NCBI GenBank assembly: GCA_017311185.1 | Contig: JAESUZ010005463.1 | Span: 310,001-374,000, forward strand | Length of the DNA: 64,000 bases | Source: Proteles cristata cristata | Lineage: Eukaryota; Chordata; Mammalia; Carnivora; Hyaenidae | Reading direction: 5' to 3' | In this document: positions 11,635 to 22,935 of the stretch, piece by piece | Numbering within the stretch: position 1 is the first letter of the stretch | Layout of the letters: each line of letters opens with the position of its first letter | Notes under the pieces: generated by a model | What the model was told of the DNA's origin: nothing | Databases searched by the model: none | The model's input: only the letters and a program-made list of their open reading frames with translations | Program-made: the position numbers and the translations under genes

Positions 11635-13146
11635 TTTAAGATAGTTTATTGTCAAGTTGGTTTCCATATAATACCCAGTGCTCATCCCCATGCAAACATA
11701 TGGTATCTGTCCTTCTCTGCCTGACTTATTTCGCTCAGCATAACACCCTCAAGGTCCATCCATGTTGCTACACATGGCCAGGTTTCATTCTTTCTCATTG
11801 CCATGTAGTATTCCATGGTATATGTGAACCACGTTCTTCTTCTTTTTTTTTTTTTTTAATGTTTTTATTTTTTTTAAAAGATTTTTATTTATTTCTAGGA
11901 GAGAGAGAGAAAGATAGCGTTCATATCTTCTGCCCATTTCTTCACTGGATTGTTTGTTTTTCGGGTGTGGAGTTTGGTGAGTTCCTTATAGATTCTGGAT
12001 ATTAACCCTTTATCTGATATGTCATTGGCAACTATCTTTTCCCATTCTGTCGGTTGCCTATTAGTTTTATGGATTGTTTCCTTTGCCGTGCAGAAGCTTT
12101 TAATCTTGATGAGGTCCCAATAGTTCATTTTTGCTCTTGATTCCCTTGCCTTTGGATATGTGTCAAGTAAGAAATTGCTGTGGTTGAGGTCAAGGAGGTT
12201 GTTTCCTGCTTTCTCCTCTAGGGTTTTGATGGTTTCCTGTCTGACATTCAGGTCCTTTATCCATCTTGAGTTTATTTTTGTGTACGGTATGAGAAAAAGA
12301 TGTAGTTTCATTCTTCTGCATGTTGCTGTCCAGTTCTCCCAGTACCATCTGTTAAAGAGGCTGTCTTTTTTCCATTGGATACTCTTTCCTGCTTTGTCAA
12401 AGATTTGTTGGCTGTACACTTTTGGATCCAATTCTGAGTTCTCAGTTCTATTCCATTGGTCTATGTGTCTGTTTTTCCAATACCATGCTGTCTTGATGAT
12501 GACAGCTTTGTAGTAGAGGCTAAAGTCTGGGATGGTGATGCCTCCTGTTTTGGTTTTCTTCAATATTACTTTGGCTATTCAGGGTCTTTTGTGGTTCCAT
12601 ACGAATTTTAGGATAGTTTGTTCTAGTTTTGAGAAAGATGCTGGTGCAATTTTGATTGGGATGCATTGAAGGTATAGATTGCTTTGGGTAGTAATGGCAT
12701 TTTAACTATATTTATTCTTCCTATCCATGAGCATGGAATGTTTTTCCATTTCTTTGTGTCTTCTTCAATTTCCTTCATAAGTTTTCTGTAGTTTTCATCA
12801 TGCAAATTTTTTATATCCTTGGTTAAGTTTATTCCCAGGTATTTTATGGGGTTTTTTTTTGTGTGTGTGTGCAATTGTGAATGGGATCAGTTTCTTGATT
12901 TCTCTTTCTGTTGCTTCATTGTTGGTGTATAAAAATGCAACCGATTTCTGTACATTGATTTTGTACCCTGCAACTTTGCTGAATTCTTGGATCAGTTCTA
13001 GTAGGCTTCTGATGGAGTCTGTCGGGTTTTCTATGTAGGATATCATGTCGTCTGCGAAAACTGAAAGTTTGACTTCTTCTTTGCCAATTCTGATGCCTTT
13101 ATTTCCTTTTGTTGTCTGGTAGCTGATGCTAGGACTTCCAGTTGAG
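11635..13146 (-). mobile_element. L1 retrotransposon 3' part (ORF2 C-terminal remnants and 3' end), inverted
   Basis: Minus-strand frames give L1 ORF2p C-terminal wording: [34 protein letters not shown], then [20 protein letters not shown]. Further upstream in two other frames are reverse-transcriptase-region fragments ([31 protein letters not shown]). The 3' end (11640-11830) carries the usual ATGGCAATGAGAAAGAATGA-type block and a short A-tail. 5'-truncated, frameshifted and missing an internal block at about 11830-11916, where a SINE fragment sits. Non-functional. Confidence 0.88.
11833..11916 (-). mobile_element. 5'-truncated CAN-SINE fragment inside L1
   Basis: Only the A-rich tail and the (GA)n end of a minus-strand SINE are present (ttttatttatttctaggaga). 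It sits between the L1 3' end and the ORF2 part. Confidence 0.65.
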
Positions 13147-13348
13147 TTTTTTTTTTTTTTTTAGTTTATTTATTTATTTTTGAAAGAGAGAGAGAAAAAG
13201 CGAGAAGGAGAGAGACAGAGAAGCCTGAACAGGCTTCATGCTGTCAACACAGAGCCTGACATGGGGCTCCAACTCACTAATTGTGAGATCATGATCTGAG
13301 CCAAAATCAAGAATCTGATGCTTAATTGACTGAGCAATCAGGCACCTC
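13147..13348 (-). mobile_element. CAN-SINE, diverged
   Basis: Minus copy at the 5' truncation edge of the inverted L1; head gaggtgcctgattgctcagt. Confidence 0.75.
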
Positions 13349-13349
13349 A

Positions 13350-13599
13350 GTTAAGAGTCTGGTTTTTTTTGTTTGTTTGTTTTTTGTTTTGTCTCTTTTG
13401 TTCTTTGTTCGATCTTTATTTTCAAAATTAGGTAGTCTCTTTTGTTCTTTGTTCGATCTTTATTTTCAAAATTAGGTAGTTCCCTTTTTCTTTTTTTATT
13501 TCTAAGAGGCAATTATGTATTAGGGAGATTAGCCTTTTGCCTTTGATACAAGTTGTGTCCAGTTTAGCATTTTTTTCAATTTGTGGATTTTGTTTTTGT
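13350..13599 (-). mobile_element. L1-like sequence with a 44-bp tandem duplication
   Basis: AT-rich L1-type antisense sequence between two SINEs. Includes two identical 44-bp units at 13392-13435 and 13436-13479. Confidence 0.45.
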
Positions 13600-13828
13600 T
13601 TTTTAAATTTTTCAAATGTTTTGTTAATTTTGAGACAGAGAGAGACAGACAGACAGCATGAGCAGAGGAGGGTCAGAGAGAGAGGGAGACACAGAATTCG
13701 AAGACAGGCTCCAGGCTCTGAGCTAGCTGTCAGCACAGAGGCCAATGCAGGGCTCGAACCCACAAACTACAAGATCATGACCTGAGCTGAAGTCAGATGC
13801 TTACCCCACTGAGCCACCCAGGTGCCGC
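13600..13828 (-). mobile_element. CAN-SINE
   Basis: Minus copy, head cggcacctgggtggctcagt. Imperfect flanking repeat around tgtggat (13580 and 13831). Confidence 0.85.
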
Positions 13829-15003
13829 ATGTGGATGATTTTTTTGTTTTGTATGCATAATTTTTTAAACATTTATGCAGTCAAATTTATCAGTCATATC
13901 TTTTATGGCTTCTGAATATTGACTGATGGGTACAAAAGTCTCTCCTACTTTAAGATAAATTTGAGGTATAGATCCAATCCCCTGCCCCATTGGCTATGTT
14001 TTCCTTGTAAAATGAGAAGCTACTTTATCATAAGCTCTTTTCTCACGGTATGGGAGTCTCTTTCATAATTTGCTGGTTTTTTGTGTTGGCTCTGTTGATT
14101 CATGTTCATTCATGTTCTCACTGTTTTGCTTGCTAAGGTTTATAATATTTAAAAGTATATATTAATATATGGAAAGGCTGCTCCCTTTATTTTTATTTCT
14201 CTTTTGGGCTATTCTTATTTGTTTTTCTATTTGAACTTTAAAATTTCATATCTAAAAGAAAAAAGTTTCATATCTAATTATACACACATGTGTTGGTGTT
14301 TTTATTGGAATTGCTTTAATAAAAACTGAAGTATATAACACACATACATAAAAGTGAAAAAGTTTTAAGTATACAGCCTGATGAGTATCACAAAGCAAAC
14401 ACATAGTAAAGTGCTACTCAAATCTAAAACTAGAACATTAGCAATGTGCAGAAGACCCCTCTAGACCTCAGCCTCATCTAAAAAGTAGTCATCATCCTTG
14501 TTTCTTATGTCATAGCTGGCTTTGTTATTTAAAAAACAAAACCTGTATATACATGTACTCTTTTGTATAAGGATGGCTTCTTTGATTAACAGTGTATCTG
14601 TGAGGTTTATTTATCTTTTCTCCTGTTGATGGATGTTTAAGTTGTTTCTAGATTTTGACTGTCATGAATAACATGGCTGTGGCCATGGACAGCTTTTGGT
14701 ATAACACTGGGGTTTTGGTGTCCACATATACACATTCCTTTTGGATATTTACTTATAGGAGGAATGTCTGGGCCATGGGATATGTATGTGTTCAATTTCA
14801 GAAAATATCAGGAGCCCAGTTTTGTGAACACATGTGTAGCAATTTACCCTCCTTCCAGTGTTATCTGAGGATTCCAGTTATGTCCATCCCTGCAATACTT
14901 GGTTTTGTTGGTCTTTTAAATTCCATTCATTCTAGTGTGTCTTTGGTAATTGATTGTGGTTTTAATTTTCACTTCTGTAATGACTGATGAGTTTGAGCAC
15001 CTT
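13829..15003 (-). mobile_element. Old L1 remnants
   Basis: AT-rich text resembling antisense L1M (cctgttgatggatgtttaag, ttgactgtcatgaataacat, tttggatatttacttatag). No intact ORF. Confidence 0.5.
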
Positions 15004-15228
15004 AAATTTTTTTGATGTTTATTATTTTTGAGAGAGAGCAAGAGAGAAGGAGAGAGTACATGAACATGAGCAGGGGAGGGGCAGAGAGAGAGAGACACAG
15101 AATCCAAAGCAGGGTCCAGGCTATGAGCTGTCAGCACAGAGCCTGACATGGGGCTCGAACCCACAAACCATGAGATCATGACTGAGCCCAAGTCTGACCC
15201 TCAACCGATTGAGTCACCCAGCTGCCCC
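15004..15228 (-). mobile_element. CAN-SINE
   Basis: Minus copy, head ggggcagctgggtgactcaa, with a (GA)-rich body. Confidence 0.85.
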
Positions 15229-15892
15229 CAGTTTTAACACTTTAAAAAAATGTATGTATTGGCCATTTAAATACCCTCTTTTGTGAAATGTATTAAGATT
15301 GCTTTGAATTTGCACATTAACTTCAGAGAAAGGACATATATATTATGATGTTGAATCTTCCTATCAAGAACATTTGTCATGCCATTAAAAAAAAAAAGAA
15401 AAGAAGTATTGTTTACAGGTTTTTAGTAAATACCTTGCATATTTTTTGATAAGTTTATTCCTAGACATTTTTTCTTTCTTATGGAGTCTTTTCTGTCCCT
15501 TGTTTGGTTTCTTAGTCAATTTCTTGGATGTTCTAAGCTTATAATCATATCATATATAAATGGAAACAATTTTACCTCATATTCAATTCTTATATCTCTG
15601 ATTTTTTTTTAGTTTATTTAATTGCATTGACTAGAAACTTCTGTATAATGGTAGTGGGCACATGTGCCTGTGCTCTGACTTTAGTGAGAATGCTTCTGGT
15701 GTCTTCCAGTTAAGCAAAATACTGGCTTTTATCTGAGTTTTATATTTTATAGTGTTAAGGAATTATTTATCATTTCCTACTTGAATGAGGATTTTTTAAA
15801 ATCAGAAAATGGTGTTGAATTTTGTCAAATATTTATTACATTTATGGATCTCCTAGGGTCTATTATTATATTGTATTAAGTTTCCTAATATT
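15229..15892 (-). mobile_element. Old L1 remnant
   Basis: AT-rich, L1-like antisense stretch (gtttattcctagacatttt, tttgtcaaatatttatta). Confidence 0.45.
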
Positions 15893-16096
15893 GGGGTGCC
15901 TGAGTGGCTCAGTTGATTAAGCATTCCACTCTTGATTCAGCTCAGGTCATGATCTCATGGTTTGTGGTGAGTTTGAGACCCATGTGGGGCTCTGTGCTGG
16001 CAGGGTAGAGCCTGCTTGGGATTCTCTCCTTGTCCCTCTCTCTCTGCCCCTTCCCCACTCTTGTGTGTGCACACATGCTCTCTCTCTCTTTCAAAT
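15893..16096 (+). mobile_element. CAN-SINE with nested partner inside its TSD
   Basis: Head ggggtgcctgagtggctcag. Target repeat agtttcctaatatt at 15879-15892 reappears (agttttcctaatatt) at 16376-16390, beyond a second, minus-strand SINE. Confidence 0.85.
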
Positions 16097-16326
16097 ATTT
16101 TAAAAATTTTTAATGTTTTATTTCTGAGAGAGAGAGAGAGAGAGAGAGAGACAGTGTGAGCAGGGAAGGGTCAGAGAGAGAGGGAGATACAGAATCTGAA
16201 ATAGGCTCCAGGCTCTGAGCTAGCTGTCAGCACAGAACTCGATGTGGGACTCGAACCCACGAACTGTGAGATCATGACCTGAGCCGAAGTCGGTTGCTTA
16301 ACCGACTGAGCCACCTAGGTTCCCCT
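16097..16326 (-). mobile_element. CAN-SINE nested in the tail of the preceding SINE
   Basis: Minus copy, head ggggaacctaggtggctcag, with an A-rich remainder of the host SINE tail after it. Confidence 0.87.
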
Positions 16327-16643
16327 AAAATAAATATTTTAAAAAACATTTAAAAAATAGGATTTACAAAAAAAATAGTTTTCCTAATATTGAACCACCC
16401 TTGCACTCTTTGAATGAATTCTCTGTGGTCTTTTAATGTGCTATGCCACCCTACTGGAGAGGCTTTGTTGACTGAGGCAATTGCCACTGTGAACTCCTCT
16501 GGAGAGAGTCTGTGATGTTACAGAGTCATTACATATAGGCTGATAGGGCCTTTCCTAAAGTAAGGAAACATTGGTTTGGTTTTCTTCCAGAAAACCCAGC
16601 TCCAAATTCTTTCCTGGTGTAATGGCAATAGAAACTCAGGTTG

Positions 16644-16745
16644 GGGTGCCTGGCTGGCTCAGTAGAGTATGTGGCTCTTGATCTTTGGGTCATGAGTTCA
16701 AGCTTCACATTGGGGAGTTTAAGATTACTTTAAAAAAAAAAAGAA
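16644..16745 (+). mobile_element. Older short SINEC element
   Basis: Short class without the CT tract: ggggtgcctggctggctcag, gggtcatgagttcaagcttc, then gattactttaaaaaa. Confidence 0.75.
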
Positions 16746-17089
16746 AAGAAACTGGGATTTTCCACCAGTTTAGCAATTTAGGAAAAACTGCATGGTTTTA
16801 GCCTTTTTCAGTTTAGCTCCATTGTTGTTTTGATTAATTTAAAAACAAAACAAAACATATCAAAACTCTCCAAAACATAACTAAACAATCTTTATTATAC
16901 TCAGTTTTGTTTATGTAATACTTCAGAGGATGCTGCAATGGTGTTTAGACTCTCTGAATTATTATAAATACAAACTTGGGACTCACTGTACTAATTTTTC
17001 TCAAGAAGGAGCAAAAAGTTAAAAAAGTCTGGGTCTTGGTCACTGGAGGAATGCAGTGCTGAATGCACAGAAGAGGCATCTACTTGGCA

Positions 17090-17310
17090 CTGTAGCCCAG
17101 TGGTTAAGACAGTAGCTTCTAGGCCAGTTTGTCTTGGCTTAAATCCTGACTCTTTGATTTCCTACTACTTACGTGATCTCAGACAAGTTACTTTACCTCT
17201 CTGGTCCTCAGTTTTCCCATCAAAAAATGAGGATGACAAAAATTCCTACTTCTAGGCTTGTTATGAGGAGTCAATGAGTTTAGTACATGGCAAGTTCCTT
17301 GGCAGTAAAT
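17090..17310 (+). mobile_element. MIR relic
   Basis: Sense MIR text: cccagtggttaagacagtag, aaatcctgactctttgattt, cagacaagttactttacctc, ctcagttttcccatc. Confidence 0.7.
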
Positions 17311-17317
17311 GAGGGAG

Positions 17318-17515
17318 AGCAGTGCCTGGGTGGTTCATTTGGTTGAGTGTCCAACTCTTGGTTTCAGCTCAGGTCATGATCTTGCTGTTTGTGAGTTTGA
17401 ACCCCATGTGGGGCTCCACGCTGACAGCGTGAAGCCTGCTTGGGATTCTCTCTCTGACCTTCCCATGCTCACTCTCTGTCTCTCTCTCAAAGATAAATAA
17501 ACAAACATTTAAAAA
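17318..17515 (+). mobile_element. CAN-SINE
   Basis: Head agtgcctgggtggttcattt, ends aaagataaataaacaaac. Confidence 0.85.
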
Positions 17516-18949
17516 CATGTAGAAGAGCCTGAGTGGGGTTTAAAGCATCCAGTGGGGATTGAACCAGGTGGTCTCCCCTACCCAGTGACCCCCCTGACCT
17601 TCGCTGCCCTCAGTCATCATGCAGATATCTTCAGGGTGTGCTTAGGCAAATGACCAGCAAGTTCTCAAGAGGAGGGGCATCTACAATGAGGCAAAATATG
17701 AAGGAAAAAAAAATCTCCATTTGTCAGTGTCTGGGCTACAGACACCAAAGGAATGAAATATTCCTTCAGGTTGATATTTCAGATAAGGAATTTGTAGAGT
17801 TAATGAAGAAGAGCTGGCCCAACGCTCTTGGCCCTGAGCAGGTTTTTCTGTAGTCTTTAATTCTGAGGCTCCCTCAGAGTGGAGTTGCTATACCGTAGGC
17901 CAGGTGTGTGTTTAACTTCATTAGAATTGCCAAACAGTCTTCTGAAATGATTGTACTGGTTTACATTCCCAAGGGTGATGTGGGTGTTATAGCTGTTCTG
18001 TGTCCTCGTGAACTGGGGTATTTTCTTGGTGATAGTTATTTTCTTTGCTGCACAGAGAGGATGACCCTCTGCCGAGGTGACCATCCATGGCACTGTCAGG
18101 CTGAAGACCCTCCAGCTACTGGCTTCTGCCTCATTCCTGTTTGCTTTGATGTGTTTTCTTTTATTCTGTTCCAAGGAAGTTTTCAGGCACTAAGGTTTGC
18201 TGGAGTCCCTTTATCCACTATCCCTTTCTTCCAAGAGCAAAGCTAGTGTGGAGCCTCTACACTCTGTTCTTCCACTCTTGAGTCTCCTTGCTTGTCAGAG
18301 GTCAGAGGTTGAGATTAAGGGTTGGAGGTCAGAGGTCAGAGTTCTTCAGAGGGACAGCAGCAGGTTTCTTAAAGCAGAAGCTGTTCAGAGCATTTAGGGG
18401 TCCCACGTGAGCAGCTCCACACTGAGTTTCTTTCTTCTTTCACAGTCCAGTGAAGTATTTTCCTCACAGATCTCTATTGATGGTGCAAAAGCAACAGCAA
18501 TAAAGGAAACCATTGAAAAATAAAAGAGAAGGCATGAAAGTTTTCCAAAACTCATTTTTACTGCTATTTATAATAGTGAATAATGATAATAGTATATACT
18601 GAGCTACTGTGCACTCTACACCAGCTCATGTTCTGAACTTTCCATACATAGAAACCTCTGCAAATCCTCACATAACCCTTTGAGGTTGGACTTTCATATC
18701 AAGCCCATTTTATAGATGAGGAGCCTGAGGCAAAAAGAATCCTCACCTCTCCTAGAATTTGAACTCAGGCATTTGTAGCTTCAGAGTCTCTATCTTACCT
18801 GCGCGTTTTTTCCTTAGGGTCATTCACATTTTGGAAACAGTGCATATTTTTAAAATATCACCTGCCGTAAATGGATGGCCGCAACAATGAATACTCTGAT
18901 AACATAGCATAACTCTAACTTGTTCCTGTTTCTCCTCCTTCATCCCCAT
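17516..18949. other. No gene; possible nuclear-receptor element and MIR relic
   Basis: Mostly unassigned. 18640-18790 resembles antisense MIR (cccattttatagatgaggag). The frames at 17638-17853 and 17908-18246 have no recognisable domain. Confidence 0.35.
18299..18338 (+). promoter_or_regulatory. Two DR1 nuclear-receptor half-site pairs
   Basis: AGGTCA-g-AGGTCA is perfect at 18326-18338, and AGGTCA-g-AGGTTG at 18299-18311. DR1 is the recognised site for PPAR/RXR, HNF4 and COUP-TF. Occupancy is unknown. Confidence 0.35.
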
Positions 18950-19215
18950 TCTTTAAAAATGGTTTGTGCTTTTGGTTTCATATTTAAGAAAATTTTGTCC
19001 ACTTCAAAGTCATAACAATTTTCTCCTAGATTTTCTTGTAGAATTTTTGTAGTTTTAGGTTTTACAATTAACCTTATGATCCATTTCAGACTATTTTTAT
19101 GCAAGACATGGGGTAAGAGTTACAATTAATTAATTAATTAAGTTTTCTAGGGATGTTCGATAGTTTATGCAGAACTGGTTGAAAGGACTCCTTTGTCCTG
19201 TTTTTTCTGAGTCTT
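18950..19215 (-). mobile_element. Old L1 ORF2-region remnant
   Basis: Antisense text similar to L1 (cttatgatccatttcagact, ttatgcaagacatggggtaa, gaactggttgaaaggactcc). Includes (TTAA)n at 19125-19142. Confidence 0.5.
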
Positions 19216-19770
19216 TCTTTTCTCAGTAAATGGGAGGGTTAATTCACAGAGATGCCACAAGGAGTAAAAGGTATAATCAGTTTGCTACACCAGAGGTAAA
19301 CCCATTGGCCCATGGTCAGCACTCAAAAAATAGCAGTTAGTTCTAAGATTATGCCAATGGCTTTCCAGCAGTTTGGCATTAAAGTTTCCAGTTTTCTTTC
19401 TGCAAATGTAAATAGCAATACAATAGATATTCCAGGCATACAGCTTTCATCCTTCTTTAAAATTATTTTAGGGTATATTTATGGATCTTTCTCCATACTA
19501 CAAATTAGCACTAAAAATGTTGGGAGCCCTGGGCTCTGGAAGCCATGCATTGCTTTTCACTTAGCTCTGCTTCCAACCAGAGGGCACTTCTTGGGACAGC
19601 TAAGAAAGTGGAATCATTGCCTTTCTTTGGAAACCTTTTCAGCCTCCTGATCCCCCACTCACCCTGGGGTCCCCTGGTTAGTGTTCCTCATCTTCCCTTT
19701 AGCTGCACACACTTTCAATGATACTGTTTTCTACTCATTTATTTACCTGTTGCCTCCCCCACTGCCCTGT

Positions 19771-19978
19771 GTGCCTTTTTTTTTTCCCCTGAGATAGAGA
19801 GAGACAGCGTGAGCAGGGGAGGATCAGAGAGAGAGGGAGACACAGAATCTGAAACAGGCTCCAGGCTCTGAGCTGGCTGTCAGCACAGAGCCCGATGTGG
19901 GGCTTGAACCCAGGAACCGTGAGATCATGACCTGAGCCAAAGTCGGATGCTTAACTGACTGAGCCACCCAGGTGCCCC
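19771..19978 (-). mobile_element. CAN-SINE
   Basis: Minus copy with head ggggcacctgggtggctcag and intact B box. Confidence 0.9.
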
Positions 19979-20317
19979 TTGTGTGGTTCTTACTGACACC
20001 ACAGCTCACCAGTTTCCAGCACAGCGGCTGTGCATAGTGGACTCTTAGTATAATGGTGACTATCAGAATGGCATCTAGTACTGCTGCTTGATGTGTGGAG
20101 TCCTTTGAGGTGAGCCATCTGATGACAGCATCCTTCTGGCACTGGTGGCTGGTGTCACCTTGCTTCCATGACATCTCCTCATTTAAGGTTTACTCTAAGT
20201 GAGGGCATTGTAGCGCTGGTTAATGTTGTATGGTGTTACATGGATTCTATATTAAGTAATGTTGGATCCCAGACCGAGGAAATTACTTTTCTGTTCTTTT
20301 TCAGCCCTTCTTCTCTA

Positions 20318-20535
20318 GGAAGGGTTTCTCAGCCTCAGCACTATTGACATTTGGGGCCGGAATATTCTTTGTTGTCAAGGGGCCTGTACGTTGTAGGGCA
20401 TTTGCAGCATCTCTGGCCTATGTACACTAGATGCCAGTAGCACCCCCACCCTTAGCTGTGATAGCCAAAAATACCTCTTATCATTGCCAAATGTCACCTG
20501 GGGAATAGAGTCCAGCTCCTGGTTGAGAAATACTT
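20318..20535 (+). mobile_element. MER20 DNA transposon relic
   Basis: hAT-Charlie MER20 text: tctcagcctcagcactattg, acatttgg, actagatgccagtagcaccc, then tgccaaatgtcacctgggga and ggttgagaaa. Confidence 0.8.
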
Positions 20536-20929
20536 CTCTGGGGAAAAGACTCAGTCTGTGCCAGTATATTTTAGAGACTTCTATAACCCTTGCTAATCTT
20601 AATCTCTCTTTTCCAAAAGGATGGAGTAGATCCCTAGCTCAGAGCCTTCAGCAGGCAAAGCTTTCTTACCAGGATTTAATTACATTGTTTTGCTTTCCTT
20701 GATGTCCCTTTTTCATTTTGGCAAGAGAGAACTCTTTTTCTCTTGATGAGTGTTATAAAGTTTTCTTTACAAATTAATTTAAATGAAAAGCCTAGTGGAT
20801 CTGGAGGAATATATGTCAATATATGTAAATACGGCCCAAATAGTGTGCTAGACACCTGGCTCCTAAAAGAGGCTGTGTAACGCGTCTTCCTGTTTTAGCG
20901 ATTCGGTCATCTGTAGCAGTGGGCAGGTG

Positions 20930-21655
20930 TTCATGTTTTGTTTCACCCAGGACAATATGCCAGCTTGGGTGATGCCCTGGGGATCCTGTATGAGTGCCAA
21001 TCCTCCCAGATGGCTGTGTATGATGATCACATACATGCAGCACCTGCCAGAAATGTACAGCTCGCTGCAAGCATTTGGTCTGTGGACTCAGGAGTGGATC
21101 TTCTTGATAAAATCTTCCAGGTGACTTTGGATCACAAGGGTTAAGGCAGTGCCTATCTGAATCCTACCCAGTTTTGTCTGGAAACAAGCATTCGAAAACA
21201 GATCACACAGGCCTGAAGCCCTTTATGATTTCATAGAGAGGTCAAATGTGGGAGGAAAGCAAATACTTCATTCATATCAGACATCTTGGCAAAACTGCTG
21301 ATCTGTTATTGCCTCTGCTTGCTTTGTGGGAAAAGGCTTGATCAGATAGCAGAGTAAGTGAGAATATCACACTTAGCAGCCCTTGATGAATTAATGGGTC
21401 TAGACATTAAGCATCGGTGGCTGTCAACATCAGAAAAGAATGAATATCAGAGACATTACACACCTCCTGTTGAAAGATCCCAATTCCACTTGTAGTGGGG
21501 ACAAAGAGTTTGAGCTGGAGTCTGAGCCAGCTGCCAATGTGCAGAAACAGAGGACAAAGGAACATATTGAATTATACTGTGAGTGTGCAGTCAACAACGT
21601 CTGGATTGGAGACACTCTAGAGAGCAAATATCCTGGGTTCTTCAACAGATGAATT
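20930..21655 (+). pseudogene. Unidentified coding-like relic
   Basis: Two short stretches read like protein: about 20942-21144 (YASLGDALGILYECQSSQMA, then VDSGVDLLDKIFQ) and 21440-21652 (RDITHLLLKDPNSTCSGDKE, then ending SKYPGFFNR and stop). Between them are fragments such as FIERSNVGGKQ in other frames, with many stops. It is not typical L1 or SINE sequence to my eye. I do not recognise the source gene; it could be a decayed retrocopy or chance. Confidence 0.3.
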
Positions 21656-21659
21656 ATAA

Positions 21660-22515
21660 GGGAAAGAATGGGATGGAGGAGAAACCCCATAGATTAAGAG
21701 AGGCCTTAAAGATATGTGAAATTTTAAAAAAGGACAAAGCTTGAGAACTGTAGTGTCAAGGGGTGCAAACTTGATAAAAAGTGTGGTTGATAAAGCCATA
21801 AAAAATACAAGGTGAATGCTGTCATGGAGTGGTGGTTATTTTTTTGGGAAGAGCTATGATTAGAATAGTTCTCATGGAGGGGCTTTTTGGGTGCCAGGCC
21901 AACCTTTCTATTTCTTGATTGGGTGGTTATTATAAGGCATAGTTTTCTGTACATTTGCTTTATGCTATCTATAGCTGTGTTTTATTTTAAATATTTAATA
22001 TTTTAATATTTTACTTTATATTATTATTTTTTTAAAGTAATCTCTACACCTGGCATGGGGCTCGAACTTACAACCCCGAGATCAAGAGTCACATACTGTA
22101 GCAATTGAGCCAGCCAGGCAACCCTATCTCTGTTTTATTTTAAAATAAAAAGTTTTTAAAAAGCAATATACTTTAAAAAATAATATGCAACCTTTTATAG
22201 GCGAAAAGACAAAGTATGAAAAACATGTTTCTCTTTTAAAATATAAAAAGTTCAAAGATAAAGCTAATAAAAATGTTTTATCTTGAGGGAGAGGGAAATA
22301 AAGTGGGAGAGAGATAGGGACTGGAAGCTAGGAGCTTCTGAACCTACTTTTTCATAATTTTTATTTAGGAATTATGCATTTTATATAATTAAAATTAAAA
22401 AAAATTAAATTCCCCAAAATAACAGATGAAAATGCATGGTGTTTTGACTAACAGTTCCAGTAGGGAGATAACTGAAGATAGAAAAAAAACACAAAGAAAT
22501 CTTTAACTGCATGGA
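21660..22515. other. AT-rich sequence with an old SINE; no gene
   Basis: 21820-22000 may be an L1 3' relic. 22033-22124 is an old SINE, listed separately. No supported gene. Confidence 0.35.
22033..22124 (-). mobile_element. Older short SINEC element
   Basis: Antisense: taatctctacacctggcatg, ggctcgaacttacaaccccg, agatcaagagtcacatactg. Lacks the CT tract. Confidence 0.75.
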
Positions 22516-22517
22516 TT

Positions 22518-22712
22518 TAAGCCATCTGGGTCGCTTTGTCTGTTAAGTGTCTGACTTCGGCTCAGGTCATGATCTCACGATTCGTGGGTTTGAGCCCTGC
22601 ATCAGGCTCTGTGCTTGACAGCTCAGAGCCTGAAGCTTCAGATTCTGTGTCTCCCTCTCTCTCTGCCCCTCCCCTGCTTGCATTCTGTCTCTCTCTTTCA
22701 AAAATAAACAAA
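22518..22712 (+). mobile_element. CAN-SINE
   Basis: Head gccatctgggtcgctttgtc with intact body; followed directly by another copy. Confidence 0.85.
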
Positions 22713-22715
22713 CTT

Positions 22716-22935
22716 TAGGGGCACTTGGGTGGCTCAGTCAGTTAAGCATCCGACTTCAACTCAGGTCATGATATCACAGCTTGTGAGTTCAAGTCCTGTG
22801 TTGGGCTCTGTGCTGACAGCTTAGAGCCTGGAGCCTGCTTCAGATTCTGTGTCCTCCTCTCTCTCTGCCCCTCCGCTGCTTGTATTCTTTCTCTCTCTCT
22901 CTTGCTCTCTCTCAAAAATAAACATTAAAAAAATT
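22716..22935 (+). mobile_element. CAN-SINE, tandem to previous
   Basis: Head aggggcacttgggtggctca; ends in aaaataaacattaaaaaaat. Confidence 0.88.

Noticed and set aside
11895..12563. 222-codon frame as a possible gene
   Set aside because: L1 ORF2p C-terminal remnant in a truncated, frameshifted element.
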